A DNA stretch of 64,000 nt from contig JBOFFC010000030.1 in NCBI GenBank assembly GCA_051648405.1, positions 47,916 to 111,915 of the forward strand, read 5' to 3'. Of this stretch, positions 36,569 to 44,648 are shown piece after piece; position 1 is the first letter of the stretch; each line of letters begins with the position of its first letter. Under the pieces are notes generated by a model that ran no database searches, was not told the origin of the DNA, and saw only the letters and a program-made list of their open reading frames with translations. The position numbers and the translations under genes are program-made. Source of the DNA: JBOFFC01 sp051648405 (GTDB taxonomy: Bacteria; Planctomycetota; Planctomycetia; Pirellulales; Lacipirellulaceae).

Positions 36569-38455
36569 TTACATCTCTTCGCGCTCGGCGAAGTGCACGT
36601 TGCAATACGTGAGCAGGTTTCCGGACTCGAGGTTCACGTTCTTGAGCGCCACGGCGTACTCGGCAGCAGCGCGGTGGTAGGCGATCTCCGCGTCGGAGAC
36701 CCGGCGGATCGAGTCGAGCAACAGGTCGTAGTCGATCCGCCGACCGCGCGCCGATTCTTGGACCACCGAGCTGTTGAGGATCTCGTACTGCTCGACGGCG
36801 GCGCTGCGGCGGTTGTAGGCGGTCTGAACGTTCTGATAGAGGCGCGACTGCTCGGCGACGGCGTTGCTGACGTCGTGCACGATCTGCCGTTCGAGCTCGC
36901 CGAGCAGCGCCCGCTCGCGCGCCAGCGCGAGCTCGGCGTTGCGCACGCCGGCGTGCCCGCGGCGGTACCCCAGCGGCACGTTCATCTCGAAGCCCATCTG
37001 CCACTCGTCGGTCCCCGAGCCGACGTTCGGCCCCATCTCCGATAGCGGCACACTGGCGTCGTAGAGGTTGTCGCCCAGCCCGCGGTAGCGGTACAGGCCG
37101 ACCATGTCGAGGTCGGGGAGCAGGAAGTTCTTGCTCGCTTGCAGCTCCATGCCGCGGCGCTTGATGCGTAGCCGCTGTGCGAGGGTTTCCGGGCGCCGGC
37201 TGATTGCCGACGCCACGACCTGGTCCCAGGCGAAGACCACCTCGGCCGGCTTGGGCTCGGTCGCCGGACGGATCAGCCGGCCGTCGTTGATCGGGGCGCC
37301 CATCAGCAGTCGCAGCCGGCGTTCGGCGACGTACACGCCACCGGCGCCTTGGAACGTCCCCCCGGTGCTGCCGTTGAAGCTCCGCGTGCCGTCGGTGACC
37401 CGCCCGGCGAGCGCGTTCTCGACGTCTTGCTGGAAGCGGAAGTACTGCTCGGCCGCCTGCGCGACCTTGTCCGACTCGGCGCCCGCGAGCCCCGACTCGC
37501 TCAGCTCCTTCACACGTTGCCACGCGGCGAGGCTGTTGTCGCGGGCCGTCTTCTTCGACTCGAGGTCGCGGTACGCGAAGACGAGCTCCCAGTACGCGTT
37601 CTCGACGTTGCTCAGGTAGTCGCGCAGCGCGAGCTGGAAGTCGGTCACGCTGATCGCCGTGTTGACACGCGCGATCAGCAGGCCGTTGTACTGGCCGGCA
37701 ACGGCGTCGGGGCCGGCGATGCGGTTGAAGTCGGCGCCGGCGCCGGCGAGCAGCGGCTGGCGAACCTCGGCTTCGAGGTTCCACCCCCACGCGTGACCGT
37801 GGATCTGCCCCGCCGAGCCGTAGATGTTGCGCGGCGCGTTGTTGAAGTCGTCCTCCACGTTGTGGCGGAGGGCGAACCCGGTGCCGGAGGCAGAACGCTT
37901 GGAGACCTCGGTCTGGAAGCGGCCGAGGTTCTGGTCGAAGAAGTTGGTCCCACCCCCGAGCAGCGAGTTGTTGAGCGCCCGGTCGTTCTTCTCGTAGAAC
38001 AGGCGGGTCGCGGCCTGGGCGTCGAACGCCGACAGGGCCGCCTCCTCGCCGAACCGCGCGTCCGACGCCCTCAGCGAGGGGTCGTACACCGTCGAGGTGG
38101 TGTCGGGGGACTGAAGCAGTTGCGCGCCGAGGTCACGCATCACGGTCGAGTTCGCCAGCGCGTGGCGGATCGCTTCGTCGAGCGACAACTCCCAGTAGGC
38201 GACGTTGGTCGCGTCGGTCGCCAGGTCGAACGGGGCGGGGGTCGCGGTCGCTAGGTCGCTGGACGGCTCGCCGTCGAGCGCGGCGGCGATCTCCTGGTCG
38301 TAGTTCACCGCCGCGACTTGGTCGGCCACGGACGTGGTGGTCGGCGTCTCGCGGGCCACGAACTCCCGCTTCGCCGAGCAGCCGGGCGCAGCCATGGCGC
38401 ACGCGAGGACAACGCGCAGCAATGGGGAGTACCTCGGCGGCGACTTCCGATGCAT
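36569..38455 (-). CDS. TolC-family outer-membrane efflux lipoprotein
   Basis: About 628 aa, starting at ATG 38455 after a strong GGAGGGAG. A signal sequence ends in AAPGC, a lipobox. The rest is the two-repeat OEP architecture (about 100-360 and 420-600) of long helices. TolC-type proteins form the outer-membrane channel of tripartite exporters. It is divergent from the GAF-HlyD gene, and between them lies a shared promoter region. It is longer than Escherichia coli TolC (about 490), partly because of its N-terminal linker. Confidence 0.88.
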   Translation of the reverse strand: MHRKSPPRYSPLLRVVLACAMAAPGCSAKREFVARETPTTTSVADQVAAVNYDQEIAAALDGEPSSDLATATPAPFDLATDATNVAYWELSLDEAIRHALANSTVMRDLGAQLLQSPDTTSTVYDPSLRASDARFGEEAALSAFDAQAATRLFYEKNDRALNNSLLGGGTNFFDQNLGRFQTEVSKRSASGTGFALRHNVEDDFNNAPRNIYGSAGQIHGHAWGWNLEAEVRQPLLAGAGADFNRIAGPDAVAGQYNGLLIARVNTAISVTDFQLALRDYLSNVENAYWELVFAYRDLESKKTARDNSLAAWQRVKELSESGLAGAESDKVAQAAEQYFRFQQDVENALAGRVTDGTRSFNGSTGGTFQGAGGVYVAERRLRLLMGAPINDGRLIRPATEPKPAEVVFAWDQVVASAISRRPETLAQRLRIKRRGMELQASKNFLLPDLDMVGLYRYRGLGDNLYDASVPLSEMGPNVGSGTDEWQMGFEMNVPLGYRRGHAGVRNAELALARERALLGELERQIVHDVSNAVAEQSRLYQNVQTAYNRRSAAVEQYEILNSSVVQESARGRRIDYDLLLDSIRRVSDAEIAYHRAAAEYAVALKNVNLESGNLLTYCNVHFAEREEM

Positions 38456-38696
38456 GGCGGCTCCCTCCGAATGCGTCTGTGTACTGGGCCGATCGTCCCG
38501 ATCGGTCCCTTCCCTGGCCGCCCGCGGCGCACCGAGCGTGCCCAAAGTTGCGATGCGGACAGGCGCTCGATCGACGTTTTCAATCGGTTCTGCGAAATCG
38601 GCCGGATGAACCGAAACCTCCGCGCACGTCGTAAAGCACGCATTGTGGCGATGGCAATGCTCGCAGCGACTTCAGAAACGGGGGCGGGTCGCTAGC

Positions 38697-38702
38697 TATA
38701 CT
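38697..38702 (+). promoter_or_regulatory. Possible -10 box (TATACT) before GAF-HlyD gene
   Basis: A TATACT hexamer seven bases before the ATG at 38709, so the transcript would start at or very near the start codon. No good -35 box is seen at 17 bases; TTCAGA lies 20 bases upstream. The 253-base gap with the tolC-type gene carries no other feature I can support. Confidence 0.3.
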
Positions 38703-38708
38703 GGCACG

Positions 38709-40736
38709 ATGGCCACCGACAGCCGCACGCCGCCGGACGCGAACGAGTTCGACTTCCACGAGCTGGAGCGTCGACTCGCGGACTTCGCGAAGGTCGTTAA
38801 GTCCGACGCACCCTTCGGCGACGTGGCCCAGGCGCTGGTCGAGCAGATCACCGACGCGCTCGATCCCGTGGCGACGAGCCTCTGGGTCGTGGACCAAGCA
38901 GGGGACCTCGGCGTCGAGCGTCAAGTGAACGCAGCGGAGCTGGACCGGCACGCGAACCCGACGGAACGACGCAAGGTGCTATCGATAGCGCTCGCACGAC
39001 GCCGAGCGGAGTCGTGGCCCGCCGGCGGAACCGACGCCACTAACGGCGAGCCAACGAACCCGACCCCCTTCCCGCTGGTGTTCGCGCCGGTGATCGTCGA
39101 TAGCGACGCGGTAGCGCTCGTCGAGATCGCGCTCGATCCGTTGAGCGACGCGGACACCGTGGGTGGCGCCGTTCGGTTCACGGCAATGCTCGCCGAGCTG
39201 GCGTCGGACTACATGCGTCGGCGCGAAGTGCGCCGGCTACGCGCCGGCCAACAGGACGCGTGTCGCGCCGCCGACCTCGCGTTCACGATCCACGCCGCGC
39301 GCGAGCCGCGCGAGGCGGCGTACTCGATCGCCAACGACGGGCTCAGGCACGTCGGCGGGGACCGGGTGTCTGTGCTGCTGCGCTACGGTCGCTGGCGCGT
39401 CGTCGCGGTGAGCGGCGTGGACGCGGTGAATCGCCGAGCCGACGTCGTGAAGCGCCTCGAGCGACTCGTCGCCGGGGTCGTCGTTTCCGGTCGCACGGAG
39501 TGGCTCCGAGCATCGGACGAAAGCTCCGGCGATCGCGCCCCCGAGCTCGCCAAGCTGGTCCGCGATTACTTCGACGCGTCGCATTCCCTCTCGGTGTGCG
39601 TCGCGCCGCTCGTCGATCGGGCGTCCGCCGCCGCCGACGCGGGGCGGCCCTACGGCGCGATCGTCGTCGAGCGCTTCGCCGCCTCGCGTGAAGAGGCCGA
39701 CGCCGAGCGGGTAGAGGCCCTCGCTCGCCACGGGGGTCAAGCGCTCGCGTCCACCCTGAGGATGACCGAGTCGGGCCCCCTCTGGTGGTTGGGACTGCGG
39801 AAGAGCCCGTTGAGGCGGGGGGCTGCCGGGATTGGGCGCGCCGCTTGGCCTTTGGTCGGTGTCGCCGCCCTGGTGGCGGCGGCACTCGCCCCAATGGAGC
39901 TCCGTGTAAGCGTGGAGGGTACGCTGCAGCCCCAAGAGCTGCGCAACGTGTTCGCGCCCCTTGATGGACAGGTCGTGCGGGTGTCGTCGTTGCACGGGTC
40001 GTCGGTTCGCGCCGGTCAGCCCCTCGTCGAGCTCCGTAGCCCGGACCTCGACCTCCTCCAGCAAGAGGCGCAAGGAGAGTACGACGCGGCGCTGCAGCGC
40101 GCGACATCGATCGAGGCGACGCTGCTCGGATTCGGCGCCGCGCCGTCGTCGGACCCCGAGCTCGCGACGCAGCTCTCCGCGGAGCAACAGGAGATCCAGC
40201 GGGCGCTCGAAAGCCAGAAGGCGCGACTCGCGCTGCTGCGCGCCGAGCGCAAGCGGCTGATCGTCCGCAGTCCCGCCTCGGGGACGGTTTTGACCTGGGA
40301 CCCCGACCGGCATCTCATGGATCGACCCGTCGCCCGCGGGCAGTTGCTGATGGTGGTCGCCAACCTCGACGGCCCGTGGGAGGCCGCGCTCGACGTCCCC
40401 GACGAGGACATCGGCCCCGTGCTCGAACGGCTCGCACAGGCCGGCGGCCAACTCCCGATCAGACTGCGGGTCGCGACACAGCAGGGGGTGACGCACAAAG
40501 GGGTCGTCAGCCGGATCGCCCAACGGGCCGAGTCCAGCCGCACGGGAGCGCTCTCCGTGAAGATGGTCGTTGACCTCCAAGGGGCCACGCTCGACGTCCC
40601 GCGCCCCGGCGCGACCGCCCACGCGACGATCGACTGCGGGCGAAGCACGGTGTTCTACGTCGCCTTTCGCAAGCTCATCGACCGGGCAAGCGGCTGGTTG
40701 ACGGCCCTCGACTCCTCCCCCCAATCGCATCCCTGA
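38709..40736 (+). CDS. Periplasmic adaptor with N-terminal GAF sensor domains (GAF-HlyD)
   Basis: About 675 aa. Two GAF-like domains (about 20-185 and 190-360) lie in the cytosol, a membrane segment follows (about 376-398), and the C-terminal half is an HlyD-type adaptor: a barrel-sandwich start (SVEGTLQPQELRNVFAPLDGQVV), a short helical hairpin (440-510) and the second half with VRSPASGTV. GAF domains usually bind small ligands or cyclic nucleotides, so export may be gated by a cytosolic signal. It is followed after ten bases by a second adaptor gene. The fusion of GAF to an adaptor is unusual outside planctomycetes. Confidence 0.85.
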   Translation: MATDSRTPPDANEFDFHELERRLADFAKVVKSDAPFGDVAQALVEQITDALDPVATSLWVVDQAGDLGVERQVNAAELDRHANPTERRKVLSIALARRRAESWPAGGTDATNGEPTNPTPFPLVFAPVIVDSDAVALVEIALDPLSDADTVGGAVRFTAMLAELASDYMRRREVRRLRAGQQDACRAADLAFTIHAAREPREAAYSIANDGLRHVGGDRVSVLLRYGRWRVVAVSGVDAVNRRADVVKRLERLVAGVVVSGRTEWLRASDESSGDRAPELAKLVRDYFDASHSLSVCVAPLVDRASAAADAGRPYGAIVVERFAASREEADAERVEALARHGGQALASTLRMTESGPLWWLGLRKSPLRRGAAGIGRAAWPLVGVAALVAAALAPMELRVSVEGTLQPQELRNVFAPLDGQVVRVSSLHGSSVRAGQPLVELRSPDLDLLQQEAQGEYDAALQRATSIEATLLGFGAAPSSDPELATQLSAEQQEIQRALESQKARLALLRAERKRLIVRSPASGTVLTWDPDRHLMDRPVARGQLLMVVANLDGPWEAALDVPDEDIGPVLERLAQAGGQLPIRLRVATQQGVTHKGVVSRIAQRAESSRTGALSVKMVVDLQGATLDVPRPGATAHATIDCGRSTVFYVAFRKLIDRASGWLTALDSSPQSHP

Positions 40737-40746
40737 GCGACGTCGC

Positions 40747-41706
40747 ATGGGTCCTCGCGCTAGAGCGTTCGTGTTCGTGACCGTGGCGATCGCCGGCGCG
40801 TGCCTGGCCGCGCGTCCTGCCGGCGCGGAGGGGACGGCCGCTCTCCGCCCGGCCGAGCCGGCGGCCCCGTCGGTGTCGGCGCTGGTGCGACTGATCGAGG
40901 AGGTAACGACGCCGGCCCGCGCGTCCGGGGTCGTGGCGTCGGTGCGAGTGAAGGAGGGGGACCTCGTCGAAGCGGGAGCGTTGCTCGCGACCGTCGATGA
41001 CACGCAGGCGCGCTTGTCCCGCGACCGTGCGGCCGTCGAACTGGCGCTCGCCGAGGAGCGGGTCAAGAACGACGTCGCCGTGCGTTCGGCCGAGCGAGCG
41101 CTCGTGTTCGCGAAGGAAGAGTACACGAGGCTCTCGCGCGCGATCGACGAGTTGCCCGGGAGCATCTCGGTTTCGGAGCTCGAGGAGAGCCGCTTCGCCG
41201 CGCAGCGCGCGGAGCTCGACGTTGAACAGGCGCGGCGCGAGCTCGACCTGGAGCGCATGACGGCGCGGCTTAAGGAGGCGGACACGCGACTCGCCGCGCA
41301 CGAGCTCGAACTGCGGCGGCTCCGTGCGCCGATCGGCGGCATGGTGATCGACGTGCTCCGACGGCCCGGTGAATGGGTCGAGCCCGGCGAAGACGTGCTG
41401 CGGATCGTGCGCATCGACCGCTTGCGCGCCGAGGGATTGTTCGACCACCGGTCGCTTCAGGGCGCCGCCATCGGCGCGGCCGCGGTGGTCGAGGCGACGA
41501 GCGCCGACGGGAAGCCGCTCGCCACTCCGGGACAGGTCGCCTTCGTCCACCCCGAGGTGAACCCGATCAACGGCCAAGTCCGCGTGTGGGTTGATTTCGA
41601 CAACCCTGGCGGACGCCTGCGCCCCGGCTTGCGCGTCCGCGTGCGCATCGACGGGGTAGCGGCGCCGAAGTCGATGAATTCGGCGGCGCCGAAGCGGGGG
41701 ACCTGA
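40747..41706 (+). CDS. HlyD-family periplasmic adaptor
   Basis: 319 aa with a signal peptide (1-27). The order is first barrel-sandwich half (VASVRVKEGDLVEAGALLA), a coiled-coil hairpin (about 95-190), second half (LRRLRAPIGGMVIDV) and a beta-barrel/membrane-proximal region (200-300). It forms the periplasmic conduit between an inner-membrane protein and TolC. It is the middle gene of three on the plus strand, ten bases after the previous and two before the next, so co-translation is likely. Confidence 0.88.
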   Translation: MGPRARAFVFVTVAIAGACLAARPAGAEGTAALRPAEPAAPSVSALVRLIEEVTTPARASGVVASVRVKEGDLVEAGALLATVDDTQARLSRDRAAVELALAEERVKNDVAVRSAERALVFAKEEYTRLSRAIDELPGSISVSELEESRFAAQRAELDVEQARRELDLERMTARLKEADTRLAAHELELRRLRAPIGGMVIDVLRRPGEWVEPGEDVLRIVRIDRLRAEGLFDHRSLQGAAIGAAAVVEATSADGKPLATPGQVAFVHPEVNPINGQVRVWVDFDNPGGRLRPGLRVRVRIDGVAAPKSMNSAAPKRGT

Positions 41707-41708
41707 CG

Positions 41709-43904
41709 ATGTCGGCACGGCGACGACTGCGAGCGCGAGCCGACCTCGAGGTCCGACCCCGAGCCGGGAGCGGCGAGTCGTCGTGGGTCGTCAAGGACCC
41801 GTTGACGATGCGCTACTACGTGCTCGGCGCCGACGAGATGTCGGTGCTTCGACTGCTCGACGGCGAGCGAGACCTCGAGGGAGTGCACCGCGAGCACGCG
41901 CGCCGCAGCGCTCCGCGTCGGCCGACAGCCGCGCAGGTGTGGTCGTTCGCCGCGGCCCTGTGCGAACAGAACCTGGCCGTCGTCGAAGCCCGCGGTGAGG
42001 CGGCGCGGTTGCTCGAGTCCCGTGGCGCTCGTCAGCGTCGCGAGCGGTGGGCGGGCTTGGCGAACTTCCTTTCGATCCGCTTCCCTGGCGTCGATCCCTC
42101 GGCGTTCCTCGACGCGATCTACCCGTGGCTGCGGTGGTGCTTCACGTGGCGTGGCGCGGCGACCTTCTCGGCCGTCATCGCCTACGCCCTCTACGTGCTC
42201 GCCGAACACGGCCGCGCCTTCGCGACGCATTGGGCGTTCGACCCGAACGACTTCAACGCGGCGCGCGTCGTGTGGGTGATGGCGGTTCTCGCTGTGGCAA
42301 AGGTCGCCCACGAGCTGGGGCACGCTGTGACGTGCAAGCACTTCGGCGGCGCCTGCTCGGAGCTCGGGGCGATGCTGCTGGTGTTCACCCCCTGCTTGTA
42401 CTGCAACGTCACCGACTCGTGGATGATCGCCAGCCGCTGGAGGCGGATCGCGATCTCCGCCGCGGGGGTCGTGGTCGACCTGTTTTTCGCCGCGGTCGGC
42501 GTCGTCGTCTGGCGTCACACCGAGCCGGGCTTCGCGCACGACCTCGCGGCGAGCGTCGCGCTCGTGTGCGGCGTGGGGTCGGTCTTGTTCAACGCCAACC
42601 CGTTGATGAGGTACGACGGGTACTTTGTGCTGTCCGATCTGGTGCGTGTCCCGAACCTGTGGTCCGAGTCGCGCGAGCGCCTGGCCCGCTGTTGCAAGCG
42701 CTACCTGCTTCTTGACCAGGGGACGGCGGACCAGGACGCCGCCGGGTGGTGGCTGATCGGCTACGCGATCGCCTCGATTGCGTACCGCGTCGTGCTCACG
42801 GGCGTCATCCTGCTGCTGCTCTACCGGTTGTTCGCAGTCGATGACACGGGAGCGCTGTTCGTCGTCACGGCGTCCGCCGTCGGGCTGTCGGCGGTCGGCC
42901 CGGGAGCGGTGGCGGCGATCCGCTGGGTGCGGTCGCCGATCAGGCGGCGCAAGGTCCGCAGCGGTCGGGCCGCGATCGTGGCGGTCGCAGCGCTTGCCGC
43001 CGTCGCCGCGGTGTTCGTCGTCCCGCTGCCGTGTGGCGTGACGGCGCCGGCGGTGGTCGAGGCCCGCGACGCGCGGCGCGTGTACGCGACCGCAGCGGGG
43101 GAGCTCGTCGAGTGCACGGCGGCCGGGCGTGTCGTCGCGAAGGGGGAAGTCGTTGCGCGGCTCGAGAACCGCGCAGCGAGGCTTGATCAGCTTCGACTCC
43201 GAGGAGAGGTGGCCAGGTTCGAGGCCCGCGTCGACGCGCTCGAGTCGCGGCGGGGCGACGACCGAGGCCTCGTCGCCTCTCGCTTGGCGCTCGCCCAAGA
43301 GGTGCTCACCGACCTGCGAAGGCAACTAGCGCTGCGTGACGACGAGCTCGCGAGGCTCAACGTCGTCGCCCCCTGTTCGGGAGTCGTGATTGCGCCGCCG
43401 TCACGGCCGGCTGCCGCCGACACGGCAGCGCTCGCCACCTGGTCGGGCGCGCCGCTCGATCGCGGGAACCTCGGCTGCACGCTCGAGGCCGGCGACATGA
43501 TCTGCGTGATCGGGGACCCGCGCTCGATCGACGCCGTGTTGTATGTCGATGAGGAGAGCCTGCCGTTCGTGCGGCCGGGGCAACGGGCCCGCGTGACGCT
43601 CGACTTGGCCCCCGCCGCGCCGCTCTCGGCGCACGTGCGCGAGGTGTCCGGGACGCTGGTCGATGCGCTCCCGGTGGAGCTGGTTGTCGATGGGCGGCTG
43701 CCAAACCACCCAACCGCGGAGAGCCGCGCCGAGCCGACGCGACCGTGCTATCAAGTCCGCGTTGCGATCGACGACGCCGACCTAGCGGTAGTCGGCGCCG
43801 TGGGGTGGGGGAGAGTCGCCGTCGATGGGCAGACGCTCGCGCACCGCGTCGCGCGCTGGGTCCGCGACGCTTTGACGACGCGCCCCCCCGCTGCCGGCCG
43901 GTAG
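41709..43904 (+). CDS. PqqD-like / M50 metalloprotease / HlyD fusion membrane protein
   Basis: 731 aa. Residues 20-100 resemble a PqqD-like (RRE) domain: TMRYYVLGADEMSVLRLLDG then a helical half. A multi-pass M50-type domain (about 140-440) carries the zinc site HELGH (His201, Glu202, His205) and the distal NPLMRYDGY (Asp near 302), so the peptidase is likely active. The C-terminal third (440-720) is an HlyD-like adaptor with barrel-sandwich halves around a coiled coil. Site-2-type proteases cut inside membranes; here they may process or move an exported peptide. The pump that would normally drive a TolC/HlyD system is absent from the neighbourhood. Confidence 0.85.
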   Translation: MSARRRLRARADLEVRPRAGSGESSWVVKDPLTMRYYVLGADEMSVLRLLDGERDLEGVHREHARRSAPRRPTAAQVWSFAAALCEQNLAVVEARGEAARLLESRGARQRRERWAGLANFLSIRFPGVDPSAFLDAIYPWLRWCFTWRGAATFSAVIAYALYVLAEHGRAFATHWAFDPNDFNAARVVWVMAVLAVAKVAHELGHAVTCKHFGGACSELGAMLLVFTPCLYCNVTDSWMIASRWRRIAISAAGVVVDLFFAAVGVVVWRHTEPGFAHDLAASVALVCGVGSVLFNANPLMRYDGYFVLSDLVRVPNLWSESRERLARCCKRYLLLDQGTADQDAAGWWLIGYAIASIAYRVVLTGVILLLLYRLFAVDDTGALFVVTASAVGLSAVGPGAVAAIRWVRSPIRRRKVRSGRAAIVAVAALAAVAAVFVVPLPCGVTAPAVVEARDARRVYATAAGELVECTAAGRVVAKGEVVARLENRAARLDQLRLRGEVARFEARVDALESRRGDDRGLVASRLALAQEVLTDLRRQLALRDDELARLNVVAPCSGVVIAPPSRPAAADTAALATWSGAPLDRGNLGCTLEAGDMICVIGDPRSIDAVLYVDEESLPFVRPGQRARVTLDLAPAAPLSAHVREVSGTLVDALPVELVVDGRLPNHPTAESRAEPTRPCYQVRVAIDDADLAVVGAVGWGRVAVDGQTLAHRVARWVRDALTTRPPAAGR

Positions 43905-43914
43905 CCCGGGGGTC

Positions 43915-44436
43915 TCAGGGGCAGCAACCCAGGCGGGCGCAGCTCGGCGTCGGAGTACGCACGCAGTCGCGCGGCGGCGTCGCCACGAGCCTCACGGGCA
44001 ACAGGACGCAGTCCAGGGCGAACCGTGCGGCGGCGTGTACAGGAGGGCAGGCCGAGACAACTCCGTAGCGCTCGAGCAACGCGTCCTCGAAGTACAGCGG
44101 GTGGTGGCAGAACCTTGCTAGCTGCAACACCTCCTCGCAGCCCGGCAACGAGCACATCTGGCTTCCGTCGATGAACAACGGGTACCCTTCGCGGCCCGAC
44201 ATCGCCCAAGCGTTTTCGGGAAGACCGTCGGGCGTCGCGTAGGAGCCCTTTGCGTCGCGGGGGTAGATGTCGGCGGTGATCGACGAAACGGGGGCGTCGA
44301 TCAGGGGCGGCCGCGCTACGCGCTGCGGCGCCGGGACCGGCTCCTTCGCGACCGAATTCGACGGGCCCCCCGGGACGACGCCGAGCGTAAGCAGCGCGAC
44401 GATCAGCCCGGCGGGGGGTGTGACGCGACAACGCAT
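43915..44436 (-). CDS. Secreted Cys-containing protein of unknown function
   Basis: 173 aa with a signal peptide (1-31). The mature part has eight or so cysteines and a block RFCHHPLYFEDALLERYG, which I associate with small secreted planctomycete proteins. It ends in ARLGCCP. No catalytic motif is seen. Convergent with the M50 gene, ten bases apart. The Cys content and export suggest disulfides or a metal site. Confidence 0.7.
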   Translation of the reverse strand: MRCRVTPPAGLIVALLTLGVVPGGPSNSVAKEPVPAPQRVARPPLIDAPVSSITADIYPRDAKGSYATPDGLPENAWAMSGREGYPLFIDGSQMCSLPGCEEVLQLARFCHHPLYFEDALLERYGVVSACPPVHAAARFALDCVLLPVRLVATPPRDCVRTPTPSCARLGCCP

Positions 44437-44575
44437 GGTGGCCCGCTCCGGCGAGGCTTACGACGAACAGCAGGCAGCGCCTGCGGCTATCCCAGCTTCG
44501 ACCGGGCGCCGTGCGCTGCACGAGGAGATCGCCCAAGGGCCGCAGAAGCTGCCCAAGACGAAAACGCGGACCGAC

Positions 44576-44648
44576 GCCGCGAGCGGCTCGGCCGTGAGCT
44601 TGGCGAGGTTGAAGAACGCCACGACGGCGTTTTTCAACAGGCTGTTAG
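44576..44648 (-). repeat. REP-like palindromic element, copy A
   Basis: About 70 bases that match 61322-61392 with about a dozen differences and one indel by eye. It holds two stem-loops: GCCG-CGAG-CGGC (44576-44587) and AACGCC-ACGAC-GGCGTT (44615-44631). Its end TTAG includes the stop codon of the 1662-aa gene. Read on the minus strand it begins CTAACAGCCTGTTGAAAAA. Confidence 0.7.
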
